This document shows positions 17,716 to 26,318 of a stretch of DNA of 64,000 bases, one piece after another (positions within the stretch are counted from its first letter, which is position 1; each line of letters starts with the position of its first letter). Origin of the DNA: Sandaracinomonas limnophila. Its GTDB lineage: Bacteria; Bacteroidota; Bacteroidia; Cytophagales; Spirosomataceae. The DNA lies in contig NZ_SACY01000002.1 in assembly GCF_004005965.1 (NCBI RefSeq), positions 372,001 to 436,000 of the forward strand, written 5' to 3'. The translations under genes were made by a program, and so were the position numbers. The notes beneath the pieces are model-generated. The model worked only from the letters and a program-made list of their open reading frames with translations, had not been told where the DNA came from and made no database searches.

Positions 17716-20433
17716 TTGAATTCAATCGGTAAAAATATCATTCTTCTGCTTTCGGTTTTATTCTTTTGGAGCCTATCAACACAGGCAATTGCCCAAAAAG
17801 TAATATCAACAGATAGTACACAAAAAGTTGTTGTAAAAAAAGATTCTTCCACAACACAATTAGAAACTACCGTATTTTACTCTGCAATCGACTCTACCAT
17901 TTTGGATGCAGAAAATCAAGTGGTCAATTTATACGGCGGAGCAAAAGTAAAATATGGGCAAATCAGCTTAGAAGCAGATTACATTCGACTAGACTGGGCT
18001 AAAAATGAAGTTTTTGCCAAGGGAACTTACGACAGCACTTCAAAAAAAGAAATTGGGCTACCCTTGTTTATGCAAGGCTCTGACAAATACGACTCCAGGG
18101 AAATTCGCTACAATTTCAAATCGAAAAAAGCCATAATTAAGGAAATAGTTACCCAACAAGGTGAAGGTTTTATTCAGGGAAGTAATGTTAAAAAGGATGA
18201 GGAGGAAAACATGTATATCCGAAATGCCATTTATACAACCTGTAATTTATCTCATCCACATTTCAACATCCGTGCGCGAAAAATCAAAGTTGTCGGCAGA
18301 AAAGAGATCATTTCAGGACCCTTCAATTTTGAATTAAACGACATTCCTTTGCCCATTGGACTACCCTTTGGATTCTTCCCTTATTCTCAACCCAAAGAGG
18401 CTGGCAAATCAGGCATCTTGTTTCCAACCTATGGTGAAGAACCTAATGGAAGAGGTTTTTATTTAAGAGATGGAGGGTATTATTGGGCGGCAAGTGAAAA
18501 CATAGGAATCCGATTTACTTCTCAAATTTATTCAAAAGGCGGATGGGGATTGGGCGCCAATTCGCAATACAATAAAAAATACCGCTATAGTGGTAATTTT
18601 AATTTAGCCTATAATAGAAATTCCAATGGTGCAGAGTTTAGCCCTACCTACAGAACAGATTTTGCCCTTCAGTGGTCGCACAGTCCGAGAGCCCGCGGAA
18701 ACTCTTCTTTTTCCGCATCCGTCAATTTAGTTTCCAACTCTTATAATCAATTTAACACCTTTAATTCGCAACAATATATGTCGAACACGGTTAGTTCGGC
18801 TATTCAATATGCTAAAAACTTTGGTCAAAATATAAGAACAGGTATATCTTTCCGAGTTAACCAAAATACAACTACCAGAATTTTAGATGCGGGAACAGAT
18901 TTCAATTTTGGAATGAACCAGTTTCAACCCTTCAAAAAGAAAAAATCTATTGGAGATCGATTCATCGATCAATTCAGAATTGGTTTAGACTTTTCAGGGA
19001 GCGTTAGTTTAAATAACCAGGTATCAGATCTATATACTCGCTACGAATTTGATGTTTATCCTCGTTCCTCCAATGATTTACGAGGTACCATTCAAAAACC
19101 TTATGTTCCGAAGTCAATAGATGACCTTCCTCCTGGCGTATTGCCTGTAAATTTGAATACCTTGCCAACCTTACTTGAGAAGGCGCAAACCAAATTCACC
19201 TATAGCATACCACTTTCCTTGCCAAACATTAAAATCAATCGGTACATCAATTTAACACCTGGTATATCATGGGGAGGAAATATGTACACCAGAAGTTACA
19301 AATACACTTACATGAAATCGGACTCCACCGTTCGAATTGATACTATTGGAGGTTTGCCTAAGTTTTCTCAACAAATTGCGTTTTCAGCAAGTATGAATAC
19401 CCGTTTGTATGGAACATTAAATATCAAAAAGGGCCGATTAGAAGGGATTAGACATACGATGGCTCCTTCCATAAGTGTTAGTTATACCCCAGATTATTCT
19501 GACCCTACGTATGGATTTTTCCAAGATGTACGTATAAATAACCGAAAATTCATCAATGCAGATGGGGTGGAACAAATCGGTGATATTAGAAGAATTAGTA
19601 CGTTTGACCCTAAAATAACAAGTTATGGTGGCGCATCTGGTGCCATCAGCTTTGGACTCCAAAACACTCTAGAAGCTAAAATTAAATCCAAATCCGATAC
19701 AGCGACTAAGCAAAGTGAAAAAATTTCCATCTTAGACAATTTCGGCATCAATGGAAGTTATAATTTATTGGCCAAGGAATACCCCCTTTCCAATTTAGGA
19801 TTTAATGCTGCTTCACGCGTTAAAAAATTTGACATTAACTTTGGTGGCTCACTTGACCCCTATTTATATGTTGAAGACCAATTTTTCCCACAAGTAGGCA
19901 GAAGGACTCCCGATTTGATGATTAAGCTTGGCGAAGGTTTAGCGCGACTACAATCTTTCAATTTTTCCATTGGTAAAAGATTTGCCCCGAAAGGATCCGA
20001 CAAACCCAAACAAAGTTCATTTGGAAGCACTGCGCAATTAAACCAAATCAATAGAAATTTGGAAGATTATGTAGATTGGAACATCCCATGGACTCTTTCA
20101 TTTAGTTACCAATATAGCATGTTTAAAACCGGTTTGGCTACTCCTCAGGTAATTAGTGGCATGACCTTTCAGGGTGATTTAAGTCTATCTGAAAAATGGA
20201 AATTATCGGTTAATTCAGGTTATGATTTCAAATTCAAAGGCTTAACCTACACAACCCTTTCCGTCCATCGTGATCTACATTGTTGGGAAATGAATTTCAA
20301 TTGGACACCAATTGCCAGTCCATTTTATGGTAGAGCGAGTAATTATTCGTTTGATTTAAGGGTCAAATCTTCTTTATTGCAAGATTTGAAAATCTCCCGC
20401 AGAAGAAGTTTCTATGACAAAGGTGGTTTTTAA
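17716..20433 (+). CDS. LPS-assembly protein LptD-like outer-membrane protein
   Basis: The 905-residue protein has a signal peptide (ending near QAIAQK), an OstA/LptA-like beta-jellyroll region (about residues 50-190, with VVNLYGGAKVKYGQISLEADYI), and a long C-terminal beta-barrel rich in alternating aromatic strands. LptD inserts lipopolysaccharide into the outer leaflet of the outer membrane. The start codon is TTG: an in-frame TAG lies nine bases upstream and the next ATG is far inside. It is divergent from the amidase operon and ends flush against msrA. Confidence 0.87.
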   Translation: MNSIGKNIILLLSVLFFWSLSTQAIAQKVISTDSTQKVVVKKDSSTTQLETTVFYSAIDSTILDAENQVVNLYGGAKVKYGQISLEADYIRLDWAKNEVFAKGTYDSTSKKEIGLPLFMQGSDKYDSREIRYNFKSKKAIIKEIVTQQGEGFIQGSNVKKDEEENMYIRNAIYTTCNLSHPHFNIRARKIKVVGRKEIISGPFNFELNDIPLPIGLPFGFFPYSQPKEAGKSGILFPTYGEEPNGRGFYLRDGGYYWAASENIGIRFTSQIYSKGGWGLGANSQYNKKYRYSGNFNLAYNRNSNGAEFSPTYRTDFALQWSHSPRARGNSSFSASVNLVSNSYNQFNTFNSQQYMSNTVSSAIQYAKNFGQNIRTGISFRVNQNTTTRILDAGTDFNFGMNQFQPFKKKKSIGDRFIDQFRIGLDFSGSVSLNNQVSDLYTRYEFDVYPRSSNDLRGTIQKPYVPKSIDDLPPGVLPVNLNTLPTLLEKAQTKFTYSIPLSLPNIKINRYINLTPGISWGGNMYTRSYKYTYMKSDSTVRIDTIGGLPKFSQQIAFSASMNTRLYGTLNIKKGRLEGIRHTMAPSISVSYTPDYSDPTYGFFQDVRINNRKFINADGVEQIGDIRRISTFDPKITSYGGASGAISFGLQNTLEAKIKSKSDTATKQSEKISILDNFGINGSYNLLAKEYPLSNLGFNAASRVKKFDINFGGSLDPYLYVEDQFFPQVGRRTPDLMIKLGEGLARLQSFNFSIGKRFAPKGSDKPKQSSFGSTAQLNQINRNLEDYVDWNIPWTLSFSYQYSMFKTGLATPQVISGMTFQGDLSLSEKWKLSVNSGYDFKFKGLTYTTLSVHRDLHCWEMNFNWTPIASPFYGRASNYSFDLRVKSSLLQDLKISRRRSFYDKGGF

Positions 20434-21090
20434 TTATTTTAAAACCGACTTAAATTCCTTTAAAAATTTATCCATTTTAGGTTTAATCACCACCTGGCAA
20501 TAAGGTTCCTCCCCATTTTCCTGGAAATAATTTTGGTGATAATCCTCCGCGGGGTAAAAAGTTGAAGCCTGTGTAATTTCAGTCACAATAGGGTTTGGAA
20601 ACACTTTTTTATCATTTAACTGTTTTTTCCATGAAGTTGCCTTTGCCTTTTGCTCTTCATTATGAAAAAATACAGCCGAACGATATTGCGTACCTATGTC
20701 ATGCCCTTGCCTGTTTAATGTGGTCGGATCGTGTGTCTGCCAAAAGATTTCTAATAATTTATCAACTGAAACCACCTTCGAATCAAATACTAATTGACAC
20801 ACTTCTGCATGGCCTGTTAAACCAGAACAAACCTCCCGATAAGTAGGATTTTTTAATTTCCCTCCCATGTAACCAGACGTTACTTTTGTAACACCTTTGA
20901 CTTGCTGAAATACCGCCTCCACACACCAAAAACAACCTGCACCAAATGTTATAGTATCTGTTCCTATCGACATATCTTCTTTCAATTTTTGTTTAGAATT
21001 TACCTTTCCCGTACAAGAAAGTACCAAAAATGTCATCAAAATACTGATGAAAATAAAAGTTTTTTGAAATTGACAGAATAGTTTTGACAT
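20434..21090 (-). CDS. msrA: Peptide-methionine (S)-S-oxide reductase, lipoprotein form
   Basis: MsrA repairs oxidised methionine. The catalytic motif GCFWCVEAVF, the following VTSGYMGG, and HAEVCQLVFD are present. The N-terminus carries a hydrophobic segment and a lipobox (LVLSC), so the enzyme is probably lipid-anchored outside the cytoplasm, unlike the cytosolic form. No MsrB domain is fused. It is convergent with lptD, with no gap. Confidence 0.93.
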   Translation of the reverse strand: MSKLFCQFQKTFIFISILMTFLVLSCTGKVNSKQKLKEDMSIGTDTITFGAGCFWCVEAVFQQVKGVTKVTSGYMGGKLKNPTYREVCSGLTGHAEVCQLVFDSKVVSVDKLLEIFWQTHDPTTLNRQGHDIGTQYRSAVFFHNEEQKAKATSWKKQLNDKKVFPNPIVTEITQASTFYPAEDYHQNYFQENGEEPYCQVVIKPKMDKFLKEFKSVLK

Positions 21091-21137
21091 TTTTTAATAG
21101 TTTTGCCACCCAAATTTAAAAGGAATCTTTTGTTATA

Positions 21138-21782
21138 ATGAGTCAAACTACTCAAAATTTTAAGGCTAATTGGAAAAAAAATCTTTCAAACCCCAAATTC
21201 AAGTATTTGTTTTTGAGTTCATTGATTTATTTTTCAATTTTCCCTTTAAAGGCAGACTCTTTTTTTCAATGGATTCAACAAAGAAACGGAATTCAATTAA
21301 ATGATTTTATATTAAACGCGATTGAACCTTCCAATAACTCGCATTTAATTTTTGGTATCATTTATGTTTCTGTTATTTATTTATTAATTAGTTTAATCAA
21401 ACGGCCCAAAGATTTTATTGTTTTTGCTTGGGCATTCAATATTGAAACAACCTTTCGATTTTTGTGCATTTACTTCATTCCCTTAAATCCACCTTTTAAT
21501 TTAGTGGATCTACATGACCCCTTAGCAGAAATTTTTATTTACGGGGAAAATCTTGCCATCACAAAAGATTTGTTTTTTTCAGGACACACTGCAACTATGA
21601 TTTTCGTTTGCTATTTCCTTGTTAAACCTTGGGAAAAAATAGGAGCATACCTATTAACTGCGCTTTTAATTGCCTTATTATTAATTCAACATATCCACTA
21701 CAGCATTGATATTTTAGGTGCATTTTTCTTTACAGCACTTTCAATTGGAATCAGCAAAAAATTGATTACTTACGAAGAATAG
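21138..21782 (+). CDS. PAP2-like membrane phosphatase (sphingomyelin-synthase-like C-terminus)
   Basis: The 214-residue protein has about five to six membrane helices. It carries two catalytic blocks of the PAP2/lipid-phosphatase fold: FFSGHTATM (catalytic His) and HIHYSIDILGA (His-Asp relay). The spacing and the HYSID form resemble the PAP2_C domain of sphingomyelin/ceramide-phosphoethanolamine synthases more than undecaprenyl-pyrophosphate phosphatases. Bacteroidota make sphingolipids, so a lipid head-group transferase or phosphatase is plausible, but this is inference. It overlaps the convergent CapD-like gene by 17 bases. Confidence 0.72.
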   Translation: MSQTTQNFKANWKKNLSNPKFKYLFLSSLIYFSIFPLKADSFFQWIQQRNGIQLNDFILNAIEPSNNSHLIFGIIYVSVIYLLISLIKRPKDFIVFAWAFNIETTFRFLCIYFIPLNPPFNLVDLHDPLAEIFIYGENLAITKDLFFSGHTATMIFVCYFLVKPWEKIGAYLLTALLIALLLIQHIHYSIDILGAFFFTALSIGISKKLITYEE

Positions 21783-23700
21783 TACTTTTATCTAATTGTT
21801 CAAATACAGAATTATTTGATAGATATTCAGGTATAATTTCCTTTATTTTTGCCACTAAATGTGTATTCGTACCCATTTCTAAAATAGTTTGAATATCATT
21901 CAATTGAATTTCCATAAAGGCAAAAGAAGGAGTATTTAATTTAGCGATTAATATTTTTGGGTGATGAGTTGGCAAGGTATTTTCGTTGTTACTCAATAAT
22001 TCTTCATATAATTTTTCTCCCGGGCGTAATCCAGAAAAATGCAATTTAATATCCTTATCAATCGTCAAGCCACTTAAAGTGATCATCTTTTTGGCCAAAT
22101 CTACAATTTTAACCGGCTCTCCCATATCAAACACAAAAACCTCGCCTCCAACACCCATTGTAGCTGCCTCTAATACCAATTGGCAAGCTTCAGGAATTGT
22201 CATAAAGTAGCGCGTAATTTCTGGATGAGTAACTGTTAATGGGCCGCCGTTTTCAATTTGTTTTTTAAACAAAGGAATTACAGAACCGTTTGATCCCAAA
22301 ACATTTCCAAATCGAGTGGCAATGAATTTGGTTTTACCATCTTCCAATTGATTCATCGACTGCGTGTACATCTCTGCCAAACGCTTAGTGGCTCCCATCA
22401 CATTTGTTGGATTCACTGCCTTATCAGTAGAAACCATTACGAATTTTTTAACACCTGATTCAATAGCTAGGTCAGCCATTAAACGAGTACCTAAAACATT
22501 CACGCGAATGGCCTCATACGGATTATTCTCCATCAGTGGCACATGTTTATAGGCTGCTGCGTGGAAAACGATATCTGGTTTATATTTCTTAAAAATTTTC
22601 GCCATTCGAATTTTATCTGTCACACTACCAACAATAAAATTCACATTAACATTTTGTGGAATCTGCCCTTTCAATTCAAATTCCAAATCATAAATTCCTG
22701 TTTCCGATTGATCGATTAAAATCAATTTATTGGGCAAATATTGGATCAATTGTCGAACCAACTCACTCCCAATACTACCGGCAGCACCTGTTACGAATAT
22801 TGTTTTTGAATTAATCTCACTAGAAATACTTGAATTATTGGTTTGAATAACCTCTCTTCCTAATAAATCTTCAATCTTTACGTTATGTATTTGATTAAGC
22901 GAAAATCCACCGTCAACCCATTTATTCATTGGTGGCAAATTCTTAACCACTATACCCTTTTCCAAAAATAAATCTGAAACATATCTTCGTTTTTCCTTAC
23001 TTAAATTATTGACAGCAATAATTACTGAAAGATTCCTATAATGGCCCACAAACCTCTCTATTGCCTGCTCTAAATTATAAACACGAATACCTTCTAAAGA
23101 TTTATTGATCTTTGTTTCATTTTCATCTATAAATCCTAAAACAGCATAATTACTTCTACTATCTGCAGAAATAATATTTTTTGTCAATAATCCTGAATAA
23201 CCCGCTCCAAAAATTAAAACATTTGAAACAGGTAAATTATTTACATTGAAAAATTCATAAAACGCTTTAGCAAATATTCTAATACCAATTAAAAATACTA
23301 AGGTTAAGAAAAAATCAATTATATAAACTGCAAGTGCATTTGAAATGAAATTTAAGGTTTCAAATTGAAATTTATAGCCCCAAGAAATAGCAAGGATAAA
23401 TAAACTACTCAAGAAAATTGTTTTAAAAATTTTCAGTGCATCCTCCATACTTGTATGGCGAATAATTCCTTCATAGGATTTAAATAGAAAGAAAAATACA
23501 ATGCGTGTAGATAAAATCAAAAAGAAATTAAAACGCAATAAATCTAAATCGATATCGGAAATACGAAAATTTCTTCTAATTAGTGTTGCAAAAAAAATAC
23601 AAAAAACAACTACAGAAATGTCTACAGCTAGAACCAACCACCTGGAAATGAAGCGGTCTGAAAACCTTCTAATAAAATAATTCGTAGAACTGATAGTCAT
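21766..23700 (-). CDS. Membrane-bound nucleotide-sugar 4,6-dehydratase (CapD/WbpM/PglF type)
   Basis: The 644-residue protein has four N-terminal membrane helices, a first Rossmann-like domain (about residues 155-265) and a second SDR domain with the NAD motif GAAGSIGSELV. The catalytic block VSTDKAVNP is followed by NVMGATKR, where Met replaces the usual Tyr of YxxxK, as in other large membrane-bound dehydratases. It should convert UDP-GlcNAc to a 4-keto-6-deoxy sugar for surface polysaccharide or glycoprotein glycans. No polysaccharide cluster surrounds it here, only a WbqC-like gene upstream. Confidence 0.9.
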   Translation of the reverse strand: MTISSTNYFIRRFSDRFISRWLVLAVDISVVVFCIFFATLIRRNFRISDIDLDLLRFNFFLILSTRIVFFFLFKSYEGIIRHTSMEDALKIFKTIFLSSLFILAISWGYKFQFETLNFISNALAVYIIDFFLTLVFLIGIRIFAKAFYEFFNVNNLPVSNVLIFGAGYSGLLTKNIISADSRSNYAVLGFIDENETKINKSLEGIRVYNLEQAIERFVGHYRNLSVIIAVNNLSKEKRRYVSDLFLEKGIVVKNLPPMNKWVDGGFSLNQIHNVKIEDLLGREVIQTNNSSISSEINSKTIFVTGAAGSIGSELVRQLIQYLPNKLILIDQSETGIYDLEFELKGQIPQNVNVNFIVGSVTDKIRMAKIFKKYKPDIVFHAAAYKHVPLMENNPYEAIRVNVLGTRLMADLAIESGVKKFVMVSTDKAVNPTNVMGATKRLAEMYTQSMNQLEDGKTKFIATRFGNVLGSNGSVIPLFKKQIENGGPLTVTHPEITRYFMTIPEACQLVLEAATMGVGGEVFVFDMGEPVKIVDLAKKMITLSGLTIDKDIKLHFSGLRPGEKLYEELLSNNENTLPTHHPKILIAKLNTPSFAFMEIQLNDIQTILEMGTNTHLVAKIKEIIPEYLSNNSVFEQLDKSTILRK

Positions 23701-23734
23701 AAATTTACATCTAACGAGTGGCTTTTTCTCAATG

Positions 23735-23742
23735 CAAATTTA
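23735..23742 (-). promoter_or_regulatory. Candidate -7 box for the CapD-like gene
   Basis: On the minus strand this reads TAAATTTG (consensus TAnnTTTG), 35 bases upstream of the start codon. A weak TTG lies about 15 bases further up. Confidence 0.4.
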
Positions 23743-23790
23743 CTTATAAATCAAAAGCAATTAGTAATTTATATGTATTAATATGTAAAA

Positions 23791-24507
23791 TCATATGATA
23801 TCAAAGGCAAATAAAACTGACAAAATCTCCTCTTTTTTGTTCCACATTAGTATATCAATGATAGACAAATAAGGAATAAATTCAGTTTGACCTCCTTGTT
23901 TATAGGAAATAATCTTTGGGGCGACAAAGGATAAATCTACTCCCATTTCCTTAAAATCGGGCTTATTGTACAATTCTTGACCATTCACGGCATTAATGTA
24001 TTGTGTACAGTTAAAATGCTTTGTAATTTCAATCAGGCGTTCGGCTCGACCTGCATCCTTTGAAATTCCTAAATCTGAACTTTTGTGAAAAACTTTATTT
24101 AAACCCAAATATTCACAAGTTAACAAAATACTATGAATAGCTAAACTTGCTAAATTTTGATCCTTGTTAGAAAGAACCTTTTCAATTAAAAGTCGTACTT
24201 CCTGGTAATTAGGAGCATTTTTATAACTCGATTCCAATTGATTTAACCATTTTTCAGCAAAACCACTCTCCCAAAAAATTTCTGTTTCATTAATCAATTT
24301 ATTTTGACTTGCTGCCAAAAGTGGAATAGTAAACTTATAGGCCTCCTTACCCAATAGCATTTGATTTCGATGAATCCATCCTTTTTTTATAAAATTTACA
24401 TCATCATAAAATACAAAAATGTCTGATGCTGCAATCAGATGAAAATAACCAATATAAGGAAAAAAATAAGGCTGCATAATTGCAACCTTTTGTTGATTAT
24501 TGTCCAA
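23791..24507 (-). CDS. WbqC-family protein
   Basis: The 238-residue protein begins with the family block KVAIMQPYFFPYIGYFHLI and has FYDDVNFIKKGWIHRNQ and a later HFNCTQYINAVNGQELY segment. WbqC-like proteins are found in O-antigen and glycan loci and are thought to act in amino-sugar modification; the reaction is not established. The start appears to be TTG at 24507, because KVAI is part of the conserved fold and the first ATG (24477) would remove it. It overlaps thiL by 11 bases. Confidence 0.8.
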   Translation of the reverse strand: MDNNQQKVAIMQPYFFPYIGYFHLIAASDIFVFYDDVNFIKKGWIHRNQMLLGKEAYKFTIPLLAASQNKLINETEIFWESGFAEKWLNQLESSYKNAPNYQEVRLLIEKVLSNKDQNLASLAIHSILLTCEYLGLNKVFHKSSDLGISKDAGRAERLIEITKHFNCTQYINAVNGQELYNKPDFKEMGVDLSFVAPKIISYKQGGQTEFIPYLSIIDILMWNKKEEILSVLFAFDII

Positions 24508-25516
24508 AACCTGGGGCGCTTAATGGAACAACCTGTTCCGATTTCAGTACTAATATTTTTTCAGAGGGGTCACTAGTAATAAATCCAACAGCAGCAACAT
24601 CTGCTAGTTTGGATATTTTTTCATAGTCTTTTTGAGACACGGTGAAAACCAACTCATAATCTTCTCCTCCATTTAAAGCAGCCGTTAAAGGGCTAAAATT
24701 AAATTCCGTAGCTACCAAATACGTCTCGTCATCAATGGGGATATTTTTTTCAAAAATTCGAGCTCCTACACCTGAGGCATTACACAAATGAATAATTTCA
24801 GAAGAAAGTCCATCTGAACAATCAATCATAGAAGTTGGAACAACGCCCAAAGAACGTAATTCATGGATTATATCAAAACGTGCAGAAGGCTTTAATTGTC
24901 GCATGATTACATAACTTTTACCTTCTAATTCTGGCTGCATTCCTGGATTAGCCAAAAACACTTGCTTTTCTCTTTCCAAAGCTTGCAAGCCCATAAAGGC
25001 TGCACCCAAATCACCCGTAACACAAATTACATCATTTACTTTAGCTCCAGACCTTTTAACCAAATGCTCTTCGTCAACTGTTCCAACAACATTTACAGAA
25101 ACCAATAAGCCGGTAGGAGATGCCGTAACGTCACCGCCAACCAAATCGACTTTATATTCTTCGCATGCCTGTTGTACACCTTCATAAAAAGATTCAACTG
25201 ACTCAACAGAAAAACGATTACTTAAACCAAGTCCCAAAGTGACTTGCTTGGGCAAGGCATTCATTGCCGCTAAATCTGAGAGCGCTGCACTTATCAATTT
25301 ATATCCTAAATGAGGTAATGGGCTATAGGCCAAATCAAAATGTATACCCTCTATGTATAATTCTGTGCTATGAACTATATTGTCGGCGCTTTTCAAAACC
25401 GCCGCATCATCACCAATACCTAAAACTGTTTCAGAATTTCTATTTGAAAATTTTTCTTTTATGATTTGAATGAGTCCAAACTCACCCACTTGTCCAATCT
25501 CCGTTCGTTGAGTCAT
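24497..25516 (-). CDS. thiL: Thiamine-monophosphate kinase
   Basis: ThiL phosphorylates thiamine monophosphate to the cofactor thiamine pyrophosphate. Visible are GEFGLI, the metal/ATP motif GIGDDAAV, the SALSDLAAMNA segment, LVGGDVTAS and the C-terminal IDCSDGLSSE and NGGEDYELVF blocks of the PurM-like fold. The length, 339 residues, is normal. No other thiamine genes are near. It overlaps the WbqC-like gene, so the two are probably co-transcribed. Confidence 0.94.
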   Translation of the reverse strand: MTQRTEIGQVGEFGLIQIIKEKFSNRNSETVLGIGDDAAVLKSADNIVHSTELYIEGIHFDLAYSPLPHLGYKLISAALSDLAAMNALPKQVTLGLGLSNRFSVESVESFYEGVQQACEEYKVDLVGGDVTASPTGLLVSVNVVGTVDEEHLVKRSGAKVNDVICVTGDLGAAFMGLQALEREKQVFLANPGMQPELEGKSYVIMRQLKPSARFDIIHELRSLGVVPTSMIDCSDGLSSEIIHLCNASGVGARIFEKNIPIDDETYLVATEFNFSPLTAALNGGEDYELVFTVSQKDYEKISKLADVAAVGFITSDPSEKILVLKSEQVVPLSAPGFGQ

Positions 25517-25519
25517 AAT

Positions 25520-26002
25520 TTAAGCGCCTGCTAAAATTAATTTTACTTTTTTATTTGAGGCTTTGATATAAGTAGTTGTTGTTTCCAAGGTCATTGCACC
25601 GCCAGCAGGTTTAGAAAGAATAGTAAAATCTAAATTACCATTGGTTCCAGAAGGAACTCCACTACTAGAAGTTAGACCACTTAATTTTAAAGTAGTTTCA
25701 TCTGTAGAAATAGAATAATTTCCTGTAAAAACATTGCCATCAAATTCGGTTAATTTTACGGTTCCGGCAACACTTAAATCTAATTTAAATCCTGAATAAC
25801 CACTTACTAAATTTGTGGTAGAGGTTTTATCGAATTGTGAAACACCATCCCAAGAGACCTGAGACACTGTCCAGGATTTTTTAATGGTAGTTGCCACTGT
25901 TTCAACTGGCGTTGGTGGAGTGGTCCCCCCCCCTGAAGAACTTGAACATGCTTGAACAAGAACAACAGAAATAATTAGCAGAAGTAGGTTTATTTTTTTC
26001 AT
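25520..26002 (-). CDS. Lipocalin-like lipoprotein of unknown function
   Basis: The 160-residue protein has a signal segment and lipobox (VQAC, Cys19), a Ser/Gly/Thr/Pro linker, then a small beta-rich domain (KSWTVSQVSWDG...FDGNVFTGNYSIS...TLKLSG) resembling the lipocalin-like proteins common in Bacteroidota. Function is unknown. A run of nine G on the coding strand encodes residues 24-26 right after the lipidation site and could make expression phase-variable. It lies just upstream of thiL (3-base gap). Confidence 0.75.
   Translation of the reverse strand: MKKINLLLLIISVVLVQACSSSSGGGTTPPTPVETVATTIKKSWTVSQVSWDGVSQFDKTSTTNLVSGYSGFKLDLSVAGTVKLTEFDGNVFTGNYSISTDETTLKLSGLTSSSGVPSGTNGNLDFTILSKPAGGAMTLETTTTYIKASNKKVKLILAGA
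25925..25933 (-). repeat. G9 homopolymer tract inside lipoprotein gene
   Basis: Nine consecutive C on the plus strand (G on the coding strand) encode Gly24-26 of the lipoprotein. Long G runs are unusual in this AT-rich sequence and are classic slippage sites. Confidence 0.9.
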
Positions 26003-26018
26003 AAAAAGAAATTATCTT

Positions 26019-26026
26019 CAAAGATA
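26019..26026 (-). promoter_or_regulatory. Candidate -7 box for the lipoprotein-thiL-WbqC genes
   Basis: On the minus strand this reads TATCTTTG, an exact TAnnTTTG match, 17 bases upstream of the lipoprotein start codon. It predicts a very short leader. No clear -33 box. Confidence 0.45.
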
Positions 26027-26090
26027 AAAATCTTTAATTGAAAAAAACTAAAATGAACATTTTTATAAGTAGCTTCGACAAAAAATTAAA

Positions 26091-26318
26091 TTGAAAGAAT
26101 ACACTAAAAGTCAATTGGCCTTGCGAAACGGAACCGATAAACCCGAAATTTGGGTGGCATTTCAAGGAACTATTTATGATGTGACTTCTTCTAGATTATG
26201 GAAAAATGGCAAACATTATGAGCATTGGGCAGGCCAAGATTTAACTGCCGAATTAGCTGATGCTCCCCATCAAGAAAATGTATTCAAAAAATTTACCATT
26301 ATCGGAAAATTAATATGA
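26091..26318 (+). CDS. Small cytochrome b5-like heme/steroid-binding protein
   Basis: The 75-residue protein covers almost exactly one cytochrome b5-like domain: YTKSQLALRNG, WVAFQGTIYDVT, and a GKHYEHWAGQDLTAELADAPHQE core. Candidate haem ligands are H42 or H45 and H60; the eukaryotic HPGG motif is replaced by KHYEH. Such bacterial forms are soluble, and their partners are unknown. The start is TTG. The stop overlaps the next gene by 4 bases (ATGA), which implies coupling to the BadF/BadG-type kinase. Confidence 0.75.
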   Translation: MKEYTKSQLALRNGTDKPEIWVAFQGTIYDVTSSRLWKNGKHYEHWAGQDLTAELADAPHQENVFKKFTIIGKLI

